Source: Sulfitobacter sp. THAF37 (GTDB lineage: Bacteria; Pseudomonadota; Alphaproteobacteria; Rhodobacterales; Rhodobacteraceae). Taken from it: a stretch of 64,000 nucleotides of DNA. Under the pieces are notes generated by a model. That model saw only the letters and a list, made by a program, of their open reading frames with translations. It did no database searches and was not told where the DNA came from. The position numbers were made by a program, and so were the translations under genes. Location: contig NZ_CP045372.1 of the NCBI RefSeq assembly GCF_009363555.1, positions 1,871,501-1,935,500 on the forward strand. The letters run 5' to 3'. Shown here in pieces: positions 1 to 9,597 of this stretch; position 1 is the stretch's first letter, and every line of letters starts with the position of its first letter.

Positions 1-571
1 TGCGGTTGATGTCTGAGTTGAAGTCCAGGTAATCCTCATCGAAGGTCACGCCGCTTGCCATGTTGAGCACCTGGCGCAGGCTGGCCCCGTCGTAGGCGCC
101 GCCGCGCAGCAGGGGGGCATATTTCGTCACCGGATCGTCGATGGATTCGATGGTGCCATTGTCCAGCAGCACCCCGACCAGCGCCGAAAGGTAGCTTTTG
201 GCCACCGACCAGCTGATGCGCCGATCGTCCGCCGAGGTGCCCTGATGGTAGCTTTCGTGCACGATCTCGCCGTCATTCAGCACCAGCAGCGACGTCAGGC
301 TGCGCTCTGCCACCCAGGCGTCGGTGCCGGGGGGCAGGGCGGCGTCGGGGCCATAGCTCAGCGGGCTGGTCGGCCCGTTCCCGCGCGAGACTTCGGTGGT
401 CAGAAACGCCTGATCCATGTGGCTGAAATTGTCGACGATCTTTTCTTCGGAAAAGAGCGAGTTCACGGCCATTAGCCGGGTGATCTCCTCGCGTTTCCAC
501 AGGCCGACAGCCACTGCGACCACCACAAGCAGCAGCAGGGCGCCGAAGGTCCATTTCAGAAATCTGCGCAT
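1..571 (-). CDS. Serine hydrolase, beta-lactamase/PBP-like fold (N-terminal 190 residues, runs off left edge)
   Basis: The ATG at 571 opens a frame running past the window edge. Residues 8-25 are one hydrophobic segment following basic residues, so the protein is probably anchored in the inner membrane with a periplasmic domain. SWSVAKSY (Ser122, Lys125) fits the SxxK nucleophile motif of class C beta-lactamase-like hydrolases, and the following stretch (SIDDPVTKYAPLL) is typical of that family. The Tyr-x-Asn and Lys-Thr-Gly motifs would lie outside the window. The substrate cannot be inferred; members include esterases, peptidases and 6-aminohexanoate hydrolases. Confidence 0.82.
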   Translation of the reverse strand, partial: MRRFLKWTFGALLLLVVVAVAVGLWKREEITRLMAVNSLFSEEKIVDNFSHMDQAFLTTEVSRGNGPTSPLSYGPDAALPPGTDAWVAERSLTSLLVLNDGEIVHESYHQGTSADDRRISWSVAKSYLSALVGVLLDNGTIESIDDPVTKYAPLLRGGAYDGASLRQVLNMASGVTFDEDYLDFNSDINR

Positions 572-628
572 GTCTCGGGTCTCTTTGCTTTGGGGCATCC
601 AATCACAACGGGTCGCGCGGCGCCAGTG

Positions 629-1666
629 TCAGCCGTGGGTCCATTCGATCCAGCGGCCATGAAAATCGGCGCGTCCGAGGTTCAGCGTGATGTCACCAGG
701 CCAGAGCCGCAGGATCAGCGCGGCCCCGATCTTGCCGCTGGTGTCGCCGTCGCTTTCCATCGACAGCCAGGCCAGCGGGCGGTTTGCCGTGGCGCGGGCA
801 CCTGCGGCCTCGATCATGGCGCGCCCCCGGTCGCGGACGGGTTTGGGAAAATACTGCCAGGCGACGGTATGCTGGATCATGTGCAGGCGGCCCTGCGGGG
901 CGCTTGGCAGGCGTCGTGCCAGCCAGTCGATCGCGTCGCCCTTGACCACCGGGGTTGTCGCAACGGACGCCGCGGCGCGTGTCAGGACCAGACGTTGTGG
1001 CTGATCGGCCCAGAGATAGGCGGTGAGGCGCAGGAGGTCTTTGCTGCGGCCGGGGTCCAGCGGGTTCAGATCGACGCCCGCGCGGGACGCGACACGGGGC
1101 CGGGCAGCGGGGGGCAGCGGCCCCGTCCAGTCCGGGCTGAGGGTCAGCACCGGCGTCTGCGCGCCAAAGCGTGTGCCGTGGATTTCCAGCGCGAAGTGAT
1201 CCCACATCAGGTTCAGACCGCCGCTGGCGCCCAGTTCGCTGAGATGAATGGGCAGGTCGAAATGCTGCAGCGCCACATGGGCGCCCGCGATCAGGGCGGC
1301 GGAGCGGCGGACCTCGTTGGTCTGCGGCGCGCTGTCGGTCCAGCGCAGCAGGAAGGTTTCATGCCGGGACAATGCAGCCAACACCGCGTCGCGCAGCGCC
1401 GCGTCGCTGGCGGCATGGGGCGGATAGACTGCGGCCAGATCCGGGGCGGCGCGGTTCAGGACCAGCGCATGCAGACCGCCCGCGAGGCGCAGGGGCAGCG
1501 AATGGCCTGCCGGTCCGATGTCGCCCTCGAAACCCGCGAACTTGCGGGCCAATGCGCTGTCCGCGGGCCAGTTTTCCGCCAGGACGGTCAGCAGTTTCCC
1601 CATGAAGGGGGAGCCCATGCGGACGCAGGTATCCGCCTGATGTTCAAACGCGTCCCGCAGGTTCAC
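629..1666 (-). CDS. DUF2332 family protein
   Basis: 345 aa, GTG start in a 4-bp GTGA overlap with the stop of pth, so the two are translationally coupled. The start MNLRDAFEHQADTC and the motifs HSLPLRLAGGLHALVL and GASGGLNLMWDHF resemble the DUF2332 family, which often sits near pth in Rhodobacteraceae. GASGGLNL looks like a glycine-rich nucleotide or SAM loop, but no catalytic role is established for the family. The protein appears soluble: no signal peptide or transmembrane segment is visible. Function unknown. Confidence 0.8.
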   Translation of the reverse strand: MNLRDAFEHQADTCVRMGSPFMGKLLTVLAENWPADSALARKFAGFEGDIGPAGHSLPLRLAGGLHALVLNRAAPDLAAVYPPHAASDAALRDAVLAALSRHETFLLRWTDSAPQTNEVRRSAALIAGAHVALQHFDLPIHLSELGASGGLNLMWDHFALEIHGTRFGAQTPVLTLSPDWTGPLPPAARPRVASRAGVDLNPLDPGRSKDLLRLTAYLWADQPQRLVLTRAAASVATTPVVKGDAIDWLARRLPSAPQGRLHMIQHTVAWQYFPKPVRDRGRAMIEAAGARATANRPLAWLSMESDGDTSGKIGAALILRLWPGDITLNLGRADFHGRWIEWTHG

Positions 1667-2361
1667 CTGAAGCGTTCCATCAGTTTTTGCAGCGGCGTTT
1701 TCTGCGCTGTCTGCGGCTCATCCGCCGGGGCGGGCGCGGGCGCAGGCGCGGGTTTGGCGGCCTTCGGACCCTTGCTGCCGGTGCCGGAGCGCGCGGGGCT
1801 GACCCGCATCGCCACGGTGTTCAGGAACTTTGCCGTGTCCCAGGCGGCCAGCTCCGCTGCGCCATCGCTGATCCCGCGCAGGACATCGTCGAGCCAATCC
1901 TCATCCGCCTTGGGGAAATCGCGCAGCACATAGCCCGGCACCGCGTCCTTGTGGCCCGGATGACCGACTCCGAGCCGGACGCGGTGGTACTCCGGTCCGA
2001 TGTGCTGATGCAGTGACCGCAGCCCGTTGTGGCCCGCGTGACCGCCGCCGGACTTGCATTTGACCTTGCCGGGGGCGAGGTCGATTTCATCATGCAGAAC
2101 AATGACATCCTGCGGTTCGATCTTGTAGAACTTGGCCGCCGCCTGCACCGACTGGCCCGAGTTGTTCATGAAGGTCTCGGGCTTGAGCAGCACCGCGCGC
2201 AGGCTGCCGAAGCGGCCTTCGCTGATGGCGCCCTGATGCTTGCCCTTCCAGGCGGGAAAGCCGTGGTCGGCGGCGATCCGGTCCAGCGCCATGAAGCCGA
2301 TGTTGTGACGGTTCCGGGCGTATTTGGCACCGGGATTGCCGAGGCCGACGATGAGTTTCAT
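1663..2361 (-). CDS. pth: Peptidyl-tRNA hydrolase
   Basis: 232 aa. Cleaves peptidyl-tRNA released from stalled ribosomes, recycling tRNA in the cytoplasm. The start MKLIVGLGNPG is diagnostic; Asn9, His19 (RNRHNIGF) and Asp91 (HDEID) match the catalytic residues of the family, and GGGHAGHNGLRS forms the tRNA-binding region. An ATG two codons upstream and a longer in-frame extension exist, but AGGAGA lies 7 nt before the ATG at 2361, which decides the start. The C-terminus carries an alanine/proline-rich extension (PAPAPAPAP), longer than the roughly 194-aa E. coli enzyme and common in this group. First gene of a pair with the DUF2332 gene. Confidence 0.97.
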   Translation of the reverse strand: MKLIVGLGNPGAKYARNRHNIGFMALDRIAADHGFPAWKGKHQGAISEGRFGSLRAVLLKPETFMNNSGQSVQAAAKFYKIEPQDVIVLHDEIDLAPGKVKCKSGGGHAGHNGLRSLHQHIGPEYHRVRLGVGHPGHKDAVPGYVLRDFPKADEDWLDDVLRGISDGAAELAAWDTAKFLNTVAMRVSPARSGTGSKGPKAAKPAPAPAPAPADEPQTAQKTPLQKLMERFR

Positions 2362-2663
2362 GCGCATCTCCTGAAGGATTTCTGCGCATCCTAGCAAAGG
2401 CTGTGGGGGAACGGAACAAGGGCGGGGCCGGTCAGCGGCTGAGGAGGACCCGATCCGCCGTTATGCGGCCTGAACCGGAACCTGAGTTCTCGGCCCTGCG
2501 ATAATCTGTTTTAATATCAGGTTTGTAGAAAAGTCGTGCCTTCGCCTGTCGGAGCAATCCGCGCAAGTTTTCCTTTTTCCCCGCCCATTGTTGCCAGATT
2601 CATGGGCTATTCCGATCTGCGGATCGCCGCACCCCGCAGACAGCCGATGGAACAGGAAGCACG
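2362..2663. other. Intergenic region with divergent promoters
   Basis: About 300 bp between divergently read pth and the acetyltransferase gene. It must carry promoters for both. No ORF, repeat or strong hairpin is evident; a local AT-rich patch near 2507-2525 is the likeliest promoter zone. Confidence 0.4.
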
Positions 2664-3884
2664 ATGAAACACGATGTCGTCACGACCGGAAACGCCGCCG
2701 GCGCGGACCTTGCGGTCGAGGTGGTCGATACCCAGCCTGGGTTTGCCGCGCTGAAAGACGCCTGGCAGGCGTTGGAGGCGCGCGACCCGGAAGGCACGGT
2801 CTTTCTGTCCTGGGCGTGGCTGAACCAGGCCTTCGCCGACCAGCTCTACCGCTGGAGCGTGTTGGTGGTCCGCGACGGCGGCGGCGACGTCATCTGCCTG
2901 GTCCCCTTGAAATACCGCGTCCATTGGGGCGGTAGCAGACAGGAGTTCCAGACCCAGTTGCAGGCGGGGGGGCGTCTGCTGTGGAGCGAATACACCGGGT
3001 TTCTCTGCGCGCCGGGACGAGAGCGTGCCGGGTTGGAGGCCGCGGCCCACCACCTTGCGACGATGCCCTGGATCACACTCTCGATGCGCTATGTCGCGCA
3101 ACAGGGGCGCTGCCGCATCTTTACCGATGCGCTGGAACAGGCGGGCATCGCGGTGCGCTACCAGCCCTACATGATCAACCGGGGCGAGACCGACAACCTG
3201 AAATGCCCGCAGGTGACGTTGCCAGATGACTTTGACGCCTATCTCGCGGCCTCCGTCAGCCGCAACAAGCGTCAGCAATACAACCGGTTCCGCCGAAAGC
3301 ATCTGGATACCGGCGATTACCGCATCACCCATGCCACTGAAGAGACGCTAGAGGCGGACCTGGACACGCTGATGCGCTTCTGGGCCGACACATGGGGCGA
3401 TAAGAAGGGCCGCCAGACCGAAGGGATCGTGGCGCAATACCGCAGGATGCTGACAGCCGCGGCGCACATCGACAGCCTGTTCCTGCCGGTGCTGTGGCAG
3501 GGGGACAGACCGCTGGGCGCACTGGGCCATGTGGTCGACCGCCGACGTGGTGCGGTGCATTTCATCATGGTGGGCCGCGACCAGACGGCAGAAGAGCCGT
3601 TTGTCGGGGCTGCGCTGCATTATCACGCCATCGCATGGGCCATCGACCAGGGGTTCGGCTGCTATGATTTCAGCCACGGCAACGAGGCTTACAAATACAG
3701 CTACGGAGCAAAAGACATCGACGTGCTGTTCTTCAAGGCGCGCCGCCGGGAGCTGACAGAGGACAACGTCTTCGATTCCCTCTGCCTCGGGGCCGCTTTG
3801 ACGCGGTTGCAGGGGTTCATCGAAGAAGGCCGGACAGAGCGCGCCGCGCGGGCCTGCGCCCAGCTGGCCCGGACCATGTCCTGA
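2664..3884 (+). CDS. GNAT-type acetyltransferase, CelD/BioF2-like (Acetyltransf_6)
   Basis: 406 aa; ATG preceded by AGGAAG. The layout matches the FemAB/BioF2-like double-GNAT proteins: an N-terminal domain (EVVDTQPGFAALKDAWQAL, then TVFLSWAWLNQAF) and a C-terminal domain ending in DFSHGNEAYKYSYGA, where the Asp-Phe-Ser-x-Gly-x-Glu-x-Tyr-Lys signature is typical. Such proteins acylate polysaccharide precursors or aminoacyl substrates; the substrate here is unknown. No membrane segments. It lies between rplY and pth, which are often adjacent in relatives, and on the opposite strand, so it may be a later insertion. Confidence 0.8.
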   Translation: MKHDVVTTGNAAGADLAVEVVDTQPGFAALKDAWQALEARDPEGTVFLSWAWLNQAFADQLYRWSVLVVRDGGGDVICLVPLKYRVHWGGSRQEFQTQLQAGGRLLWSEYTGFLCAPGRERAGLEAAAHHLATMPWITLSMRYVAQQGRCRIFTDALEQAGIAVRYQPYMINRGETDNLKCPQVTLPDDFDAYLAASVSRNKRQQYNRFRRKHLDTGDYRITHATEETLEADLDTLMRFWADTWGDKKGRQTEGIVAQYRRMLTAAAHIDSLFLPVLWQGDRPLGALGHVVDRRRGAVHFIMVGRDQTAEEPFVGAALHYHAIAWAIDQGFGCYDFSHGNEAYKYSYGAKDIDVLFFKARRRELTEDNVFDSLCLGAALTRLQGFIEEGRTERAARACAQLARTMS

Positions 3885-3911
3885 CCGGCGGCAGGCCGGA
3901 CTTTGACCCCC

Positions 3912-3944
3912 CAAACGCAAACGGGGCCGCCCAAGACGACCCCG
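3912..3944 (-). terminator. Probable rho-independent terminator of rplY
   Basis: On the minus strand CGGGGTCG pairs with CGGCCCCG (one G-U pair, 7-nt loop, 3922-3944), followed by a T-rich tract TTTGCGTTT. It lies just downstream of the rplY stop. Confidence 0.5.
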
Positions 3945-3967
3945 CTGCATAATCGAAAGGAAAGCGA

Positions 3968-4642
3968 TTATTCTTCGCTGTCCTGCTCGCCGTCCGGCGG
4001 GCCCATTTCGGATGTCGGCACTTCGTCTGCTGCCACATCCTCGTCTTCGTCCTCGTCGTCCTGCGATGCCAGGCCGGAGGGCGCGGAGACCTGCGCGATC
4101 ACGAAGTCGCGGTCGATCACGGGCTTGGCGCCTGCGGGCAGCTTGACGTTCGAGATTGTCGCGCTGTCGCCGATTTCGAGGCCGGATACATCCACGGTGA
4201 TGCTTTCGGGGATGTCGGCGGCTGTCACGACCAGTTCAACCTCGGGCCGGACCAGGGTCAGCACGCCACCGTTCTTGATGCCGGGGGATTCATCCTCGCC
4301 CGAGACTTCGACACCGATGAACAGGTTGATCTTCGTGGTCCGCTTGAGCCGCAGGAAGTCGACGTGTGTCGGCAGGTCCTTGACCACGTGGCGCTGAACG
4401 TCGCGGCAGATGACGCGCACGTCGTCGTGGCCCTCGACCTTCATGTTGAACAGGGTCGCCTTGAAGCGGCCCTTGCGCAGCATGGTCAGCAGTTTGTTGA
4501 ACGGGATGTTGATGGGAAGCGGGTCTGCGTCGCCTCCGAAAACGATCCCCGGTACCATGCCGTCACGGCGTGCCTGACGAGCGGCGCCCTTGCCTGTCCC
4601 CGTCCGTACCTGGGCTTCAAGATCTGGAATCTCTCCGGCCAT
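3968..4642 (-). CDS. rplY: 50S ribosomal protein L25 / general stress protein Ctc
   Basis: 224 aa. Binds 5S rRNA in the large subunit. The N-terminal L25 domain ([24 protein letters not shown], with conserved Arg/Gly residues) is followed by the Ctc-type beta domain ([32 protein letters not shown]) and a very acidic tail rich in Asp and Glu, making it the long alphaproteobacterial type. The start at 4642 is chosen because GGAG lies 7 nt upstream; an upstream in-frame ATG has no ribosome binding site. Apparently monocistronic. Confidence 0.96.
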   Translation of the reverse strand: MAGEIPDLEAQVRTGTGKGAARQARRDGMVPGIVFGGDADPLPINIPFNKLLTMLRKGRFKATLFNMKVEGHDDVRVICRDVQRHVVKDLPTHVDFLRLKRTTKINLFIGVEVSGEDESPGIKNGGVLTLVRPEVELVVTAADIPESITVDVSGLEIGDSATISNVKLPAGAKPVIDRDFVIAQVSAPSGLASQDDEDEDEDVAADEVPTSEMGPPDGEQDSEE

Positions 4643-4816
4643 TTTAATCTCCAATATGTTACGGGACGCCTCCAAGGCTGTCGTCCCCTAGGTACGGGCC
4701 GCCGCAAATGGCGGACCCGCATGAAGCCGCGCGTATAGACGCGAAATGCCGCCATGAAAAGGGCAAAACTGCATCGCGGCCCTTGGCACCGGCGCGACCC
4801 CGTGGCAGGGGGTGGC

Positions 4817-5992
4817 ATGGGCCTTGCACACGATCTTTACCTGTCGCGCCGACCATTGGCCGGCTTCGTTGCCATCGGCATTGCCTGGTCCACCTATTTC
4901 GCGCAGATGCCGGTGATCAAGGCACAAGTGGGGGCCAGTGACGGCGCCTATGGCATGGCGATTCTGCTGGCATCTCTGGGGGCCATCGCCGCCATGTGGC
5001 TGGCGCCATTGTTCCAGCGCCTGTTCAACCGGATCGCGGTATCCGTGGGCATCGCCATCGTCGCGCTGGGGATGCTGACGTCGGGCACGTCGGCGACGCT
5101 GATGCTGCTGGTGGGCGGCATGGCGCTGGCGTCCATCGGATCGGGGATCGTGGACGTGCTGGTCAACGCCCGCGTGTCGGACCTGGAGGCGCGGCACGGG
5201 CGCAGTCTGATGAACCTCAACCACGCGCTTTACAGCTTTGCCTATGCCGGGGCGGCGCTGGCGACCGGGGCGCTGCGCGAGGCGCGGATCGGCACTGTGA
5301 CGGTGTTCGTGCTGCTGTCCGCCGCGCTGCTGATCCTGGCGCTTGCCGCCCGCGACCGGGTTGCCGAGATGGAAGACCCCGCGCTGCCAGACATCCCCGG
5401 CGAGATGCCCCATGCCGTCGTCCTGCTGGTGGGGCTTGTTGTGCTGACCGCCTTTCTGGCCGAGGCCGCGGCGGAGGGCTGGTCGGCCCTGCATCTGGAG
5501 CGCACGCTGGGCGGCACCGCGGGCGAGGGGGCGCTGGGCCCCGCCGCGCTGGGGTTGATGATGGGGATCGGCAGGCTGTTCGGCCACAGCCTGTCGCGGC
5601 TCATGCGGGACACCCGGCTGATGCTGCTGGCGACGCTGCTGTCCGCGGCCGGGATCGGGCTGGCGGGGCTGGCGCCGAATGTGCCGGTGGCGCTGCTGGG
5701 ATTTGCCATCGGGGGCCTGGGGATTTCCGTGGTGGCGCCGCTGGCGCTGGGGTTGCTGGGCCGTCTGGTGCCGCCGGACGTGCGGCTGGCGGCGATCAGC
5801 CGCGCCTCTGTCCTGGGCTACGGCGCGTTCTTCTTCGGTCCGCCGCTGATGGGGCTGGTCGCCGAAGGCTTCGGGCTGCGCGCGGCCTTTGTGGTGGTGG
5901 CGGGAATCCTGTGCCTGACGGCAGTGTCGGTGCTGCCCGCGCTGGCGCGGCGCAGCACGATGGGGCAGGGTGGTCTTAGCCCCCTGGTGTGA
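4817..5992 (+). CDS. MFS transporter
   Basis: 391 aa from the chosen ATG, or 412 from an in-frame ATG at 4754. About 12 hydrophobic segments, with internal halves separated by DRVAEMEDPALPDIPG. The chosen start gives a conventional cytoplasmic N-terminus (MGLAHDLYLSRRPLAG) entering helix 1 and has a G-rich stretch upstream. The pattern resembles drug/metabolite or sugar MFS members such as YbjJ-like proteins (FxxxGxxxSxW-like IAWSTYFAQMP). Substrate unknown. Its 3' end overlaps the converging sulfotransferase-like gene by 17 bp. Confidence 0.88.
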   Translation: MGLAHDLYLSRRPLAGFVAIGIAWSTYFAQMPVIKAQVGASDGAYGMAILLASLGAIAAMWLAPLFQRLFNRIAVSVGIAIVALGMLTSGTSATLMLLVGGMALASIGSGIVDVLVNARVSDLEARHGRSLMNLNHALYSFAYAGAALATGALREARIGTVTVFVLLSAALLILALAARDRVAEMEDPALPDIPGEMPHAVVLLVGLVVLTAFLAEAAAEGWSALHLERTLGGTAGEGALGPAALGLMMGIGRLFGHSLSRLMRDTRLMLLATLLSAAGIGLAGLAPNVPVALLGFAIGGLGISVVAPLALGLLGRLVPPDVRLAAISRASVLGYGAFFFGPPLMGLVAEGFGLRAAFVVVAGILCLTAVSVLPALARRSTMGQGGLSPLV

Positions 5993-6596
5993 TCAGGTGC
6001 CCGCCTGCCGCGCGGACCCGGTCGTAAAGCGCGAATTCCGCCGCACGCGCGTCGCGCAGCAGGGTCATCGTCTCCGCGCTCAGCCCGGTGTCGGCGTCGG
6101 GCGACACATTCTTCGGCTTTAGTTTCACGTCGGTTTTCAGCCTGTCGGACATGAATTGCCTGAACCCGGTCTGGTTTTCGTAGGCAAAGACATGTTCTGC
6201 CATCACGGTTTCCCTGCCATCGGTCAGGAAATTGAACTGGCTGCCGATCTGGGCGCGCGGCGGTGGGGCATCGCTGATCACTTCGCGCACATAGGCGTCA
6301 AAGGTGATGCCGCGCGTGCTGAGATCGGTGCCTGTCAGCCGGTCGGCCCCGCGATAGCGATACCAGCTGGCGATCTGATCGGTCGGGTCGCGCATGATCG
6401 CCACGGCGTCGGGGCGCACGCCAAAGGTGTCTTGCAGAAACGGGGCGATCTTGCGGGAAAAGCGCACGGCGGTGACGTGCTTGCGGTTCTTGCTGAATAT
6501 GATCTCGGCGCGGGGCCGCAGCGCCATTTCCACGGCGGTGGTCCCGGTCTTGGGCGTGGCCAGAAAGGCAAGGCGGTGGCGCAGAAAGATCAGCAT
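5976..6596 (-). CDS. Sulfotransferase-like protein
   Basis: 206 aa. The N-terminal LATPKTGTTAVEMAL matches the 5'-phosphosulfate-binding loop of PAPS-dependent sulfotransferases, and AIMRDPTDQIASWYRY fits the 3'-phosphate-binding motif (Arg-Asp-Pro ... Ser). Homologues in Rhodobacteraceae are often labelled gamma-glutamyl kinase, which these motifs do not support. No signal peptide or transmembrane helix. The acceptor substrate is unknown. A MITE-like element begins 10 bp upstream of its start, so its promoter lies within or has been displaced by that element. Confidence 0.72.
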   Translation of the reverse strand: MLIFLRHRLAFLATPKTGTTAVEMALRPRAEIIFSKNRKHVTAVRFSRKIAPFLQDTFGVRPDAVAIMRDPTDQIASWYRYRGADRLTGTDLSTRGITFDAYVREVISDAPPPRAQIGSQFNFLTDGRETVMAEHVFAYENQTGFRQFMSDRLKTDVKLKPKNVSPDADTGLSAETMTLLRDARAAEFALYDRVRAAGGHLITPGG

Positions 6597-6605
6597 GGCC
6601 AGACC

Positions 6606-6978
6606 CTAGGTCGTGTTGACATTCATTTTCGCCCACCCGTTTCAGTCCAAAATTGCTCAGCTCCAGGCAAGAGAGCGCAGGAATAGCCAGCTATTTCAAG
6701 CTCTCTTTGCGCGCCCCGCCTTGAAATTGAAGCGCCAATACCCTGCCGCGCTACGCGCTCTCGGGACATTGGCGACGTGATTTACTTTAAAGTAAAGGCG
6801 GGACGCTGTAACGCAGAAATGGGCAATTTTGGCGAAACTCCTTCGGGGCGCGGCGGATTTTGCCTCTGCCATCCCGGATGTTCGCTTCCAATGATCACAT
6901 TGCTGCGCTCACATCAGGGCGCCAGCGGCAAAATCCGTCTCGCGCGGGTGGTCGACAATGAATGTCAACACGACCTAG
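6606..6978. mobile_element. MITE-like non-autonomous element with CTAG target duplication
   Basis: A 21-bp perfect inverted repeat lies at 6606-6626 and 6958-6978. The outer 4 bases on each side are CTAG, fitting the YTAR target duplications of IS5-type elements; the inner 17 bp (GTCGTGTTGACATTCAT) are then the terminal repeats, with weaker pairing continuing about 13 bases inward. The ~365-bp interior has no transposase ORF but contains a perfect 16-bp palindrome TTTACTTTAAAGTAAA at 6781-6796. It sits between the start of the sulfotransferase-like gene and the end of lldD. Confidence 0.75.
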
Positions 6979-6988
6979 CCGCCCCGCG

Positions 6989-8155
6989 TCAGGACCGCCA
7001 GACCCCGCCGAAGTCCTCAGGGATCAGAAGGTTGTGGCGGCCCAGGTCGGAGATCTTGGTAACGCCGCAGAGCGCCATGGTCACGTCCATCTCCTTGTGA
7101 ATGACCTCCAGCGCGGTGGTCACGCCCTGCTGGCCCATGGCCCCCAGCCCGTAGACAAAGGCACGCCCGATGAAGGTGCCCTTCGCCCCCATCGCAATGG
7201 CTTTGAGCACGTCCTGTCCCGAGCGGATGCCGCTGTCGAGATGTACCTCGACCTGGTCGCCGACCGCATCCAGGATCGACGGCAACATGGCGATTGAGCT
7301 GAGCGCCCCGTCAAGCTGCCGCCCGCCGTGGTTGGACACCACGATGGCATCGGCCCCGACCTTGACCGCCATCCTGGCGTCCTCGGCGTCGAGAATTCCC
7401 TTCAGGATGACCTTGCCGCCCCACTGCTCCTTGAGCTTGGCGATCTTGTTCCAGTCCAGCGTCGGATCGAACTGTTCCGCGCTCCAGGACCCGAGCTTGG
7501 AATTGTCCTTTACCCCCTGGACGTGGCCGACGATGTTGCCGAAGTTCCGGCGCTTGGCGCTGAGCATCTCGATGCCCCAGCGCCATTTCGTGGCAAGGTC
7601 CGCGATGGTGCGCGCGGTCAGCTGGGGCGGGGCGGACAGGCCGTTCTTGAGGTCCTTGTGCCGCTGGCCCATGATCTGCAGGTCCAGCGTGATGACCAGC
7701 GCCGAGCAGTTCGCGTCCTTGGCCCGCTGGATCAGGCGGCGGACGAAATCCTGGTCCCGCATCGTGTAAAGCTGGAACCAGAAGGGCGCGCCCGTGGCTT
7801 CGGCCACATCTTCGATCGAGTTGATCGACATGGTGGACAGGGTGAAAGGCACGCCGAAGTCCCGCGCGGCGCGGGCGGCCTTGATCTCGCCATCCGCGCG
7901 CTGCATGCCCGTCAGCCCCACGGGGGCCAGTGCCACGGGCATCGCGACGTCCTGTCCGATCATCTGGCTGGCGGTGCTGCGGCCCGACATGTCCACCGCG
8001 ACCCGCTGGCGCAGGCGCAGCTTTTCAAAATCCGACGTGTTCTCGCGAAAGGTCTGTTCGGTCCAGCTGCCCGATTCGCAGTAATCGAAGAACATGCGCG
8101 GCACGCGGCGCTCGTAGATGCGCTTGAGATCGTCGATATTCGTGATGACAGGCAT
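6989..8155 (-). CDS. lldD: FMN-dependent L-lactate dehydrogenase / alpha-hydroxy-acid oxidase
   Basis: 388 aa. Oxidises L-lactate (or a related 2-hydroxy acid) to the keto acid, passing electrons to quinones at the inner membrane. Family marks: PVALAPVGLTGMQRADGE (FMN site), FTLSTMSINSIEDVA, QLYTMRDQDF, and the active-site loop VVSNHGGRQLDG with catalytic His276 and Arg279. The C-terminal HLDSGIRSGQDVLKAIAMGA binds FMN phosphate. Start at 8155 (MPVITNIDDLKRIYERR), with GGAGC upstream. Substrate specificity beyond lactate cannot be excluded. Its 3' end abuts the MITE. Confidence 0.92.
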   Translation of the reverse strand: MPVITNIDDLKRIYERRVPRMFFDYCESGSWTEQTFRENTSDFEKLRLRQRVAVDMSGRSTASQMIGQDVAMPVALAPVGLTGMQRADGEIKAARAARDFGVPFTLSTMSINSIEDVAEATGAPFWFQLYTMRDQDFVRRLIQRAKDANCSALVITLDLQIMGQRHKDLKNGLSAPPQLTARTIADLATKWRWGIEMLSAKRRNFGNIVGHVQGVKDNSKLGSWSAEQFDPTLDWNKIAKLKEQWGGKVILKGILDAEDARMAVKVGADAIVVSNHGGRQLDGALSSIAMLPSILDAVGDQVEVHLDSGIRSGQDVLKAIAMGAKGTFIGRAFVYGLGAMGQQGVTTALEVIHKEMDVTMALCGVTKISDLGRHNLLIPEDFGGVWRS

Positions 8156-8407
8156 GGGGAAGCTCCGGTATTGGTTCGCTTTCCTTACCAATTTGCCAAT
8201 TTGATGGCAATCGAAAGGTTCTGCCCGTGTCGTGCAATATCACGGCACATCGGGTCTGATGTCTGTTGGACACGGCAAGGCCGGGCCGCGGCGCGCGGCT
8301 GACATGGATCGCACCGTCGCGCGATGCCGTCCGGCGTCACGTGCCCGGCAGGCGGGGCGTGGGAATATTGATGTTCCGAAACCGCGAACGCTGCGCGGAC
8401 CGGGTGG

Positions 8408-9199
8408 TCAGGCGCTGTGCGCGCCGTCCGCAAGGCTTTTCACAAAGGCCAGCACATCAGCGGTGCTGTCGCCCTTCGCGATGCGCGACACGATGGCGGA
8501 CCCGACGACGACGCCATCCGCGACGTCGGCGATGGCGCGGGATTTCTCCGGCGTGTTGACACCGAAGCCGACGATCACGGGCAGGCCGCTCGCCTTCTGG
8601 ATGCGCGTGACCTCGGGGGCGACATCCGCCGCCTCGGCCTCGGCCGAGCCTGTGATGCCGGTGATCGAGACATAGTAGACAAAGCCCGACGTGTTGCTGG
8701 CAACCCGTGGCAGGCGTTTGTCGTCTGTGGTGGGCGTGGCAAGCCGGATGAAGTTCAGCCCCGCCGCCTGCGCGGGCAGGCACAGTTCGTCGTCTTCCTC
8801 CGGTGGCAGGTCGACGACGATCAGGCCGTCGATGCCAGCCTCTGCTGCCGCCTTCAGGAATGCATCGACCCCCATCGAATAGATCGGATTGTAATAGCCC
8901 ATCAGAACGATCGGCGTCTCATCGTCGCCTTCGCGAAAGGCGGTTGCCATTTCCAGCGTGCGGCGCAGGGTCATCCCGCCTTCCAGCGCGCGCTGACCGG
9001 CAAGCTGGATGGTGGGACCGTCGGCCATCGGATCGGTGAAGGGCAGGCCCAGTTCGATGATGTCCACCCCGGCGGCGGGCAGGCCGCGCATCACCTCAAG
9101 GGATTTGTCGTAATCCGGATCGCCCGCCATGATGTACGAGACAAAAGCCTTGCGGCCTTGCGATTTCAGCGCGGCGAATTTCGCGTCGATACGGGTCAT
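8408..9199 (-). CDS. trpA: Tryptophan synthase alpha subunit
   Basis: 263 aa. Converts indole-3-glycerol phosphate to indole and glyceraldehyde 3-phosphate, working with TrpB. Catalytic Glu49 and Asp60 lie in [17 protein letters not shown]; the phosphate-binding [15 protein letters not shown] and [10 protein letters not shown] are present near the C-terminus. AAAGG precedes the ATG at 9199; the much longer open frame upstream is non-coding read-through. trpB is not adjacent in this window, so trpA is transcribed alone here. Confidence 0.97.
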   Translation of the reverse strand: MTRIDAKFAALKSQGRKAFVSYIMAGDPDYDKSLEVMRGLPAAGVDIIELGLPFTDPMADGPTIQLAGQRALEGGMTLRRTLEMATAFREGDDETPIVLMGYYNPIYSMGVDAFLKAAAEAGIDGLIVVDLPPEEDDELCLPAQAAGLNFIRLATPTTDDKRLPRVASNTSGFVYYVSITGITGSAEAEAADVAPEVTRIQKASGLPVIVGFGVNTPEKSRAIADVADGVVVGSAIVSRIAKGDSTADVLAFVKSLADGAHSA

Positions 9200-9597
9200 G
9201 GGCTGGCCTTTCGGAATACTGGTACCGCTGCATGCCCAAACTCGCGGCAAAACGCAATCGGCAGCATCGACGCCGGCGCGGATTTTGCGGCGCACCCGCA
9301 TGGCGGGAAGAAGCCCCTTTTCACTTGTTTCCGGGCAAAGTCCTGGATGTTTGTTCAGCTCATGCCCCGGCGTTCTGCGGTAAAGAGGTGCCTGCGGTGC
9401 GGCTACCCCCCTTATCGGCACGTCGGTCGGACCTGCGGGAAAAACGACCCCGCAAGGCGCGAACCGGCGCCTGCGGATCGCCAAACATGGCAATCTGCCC
9501 AGGGACATCTGCGCAGGCACGTTCCGGGATCAGGAATTCGACCTTTTCGACTGAGCGCACCTCTTCCCTCCGGTAGAACCGCACCTATATACCGGAT
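9200..9597. other. Intergenic region, no gene seen
   Basis: About 400 bp between divergent trpA and the small membrane protein gene. It should contain the trpA promoter and that of the 9598 gene. I see no trp leader peptide, repeat or strong terminator. Confidence 0.35.

Noticed and set aside
590-1933. Long plus-strand frame opposite the DUF2332 and pth genes
   Set aside because: Antisense shadow in GC-rich DNA; low-complexity Arg/Gly/Ala composition and no family resemblance.
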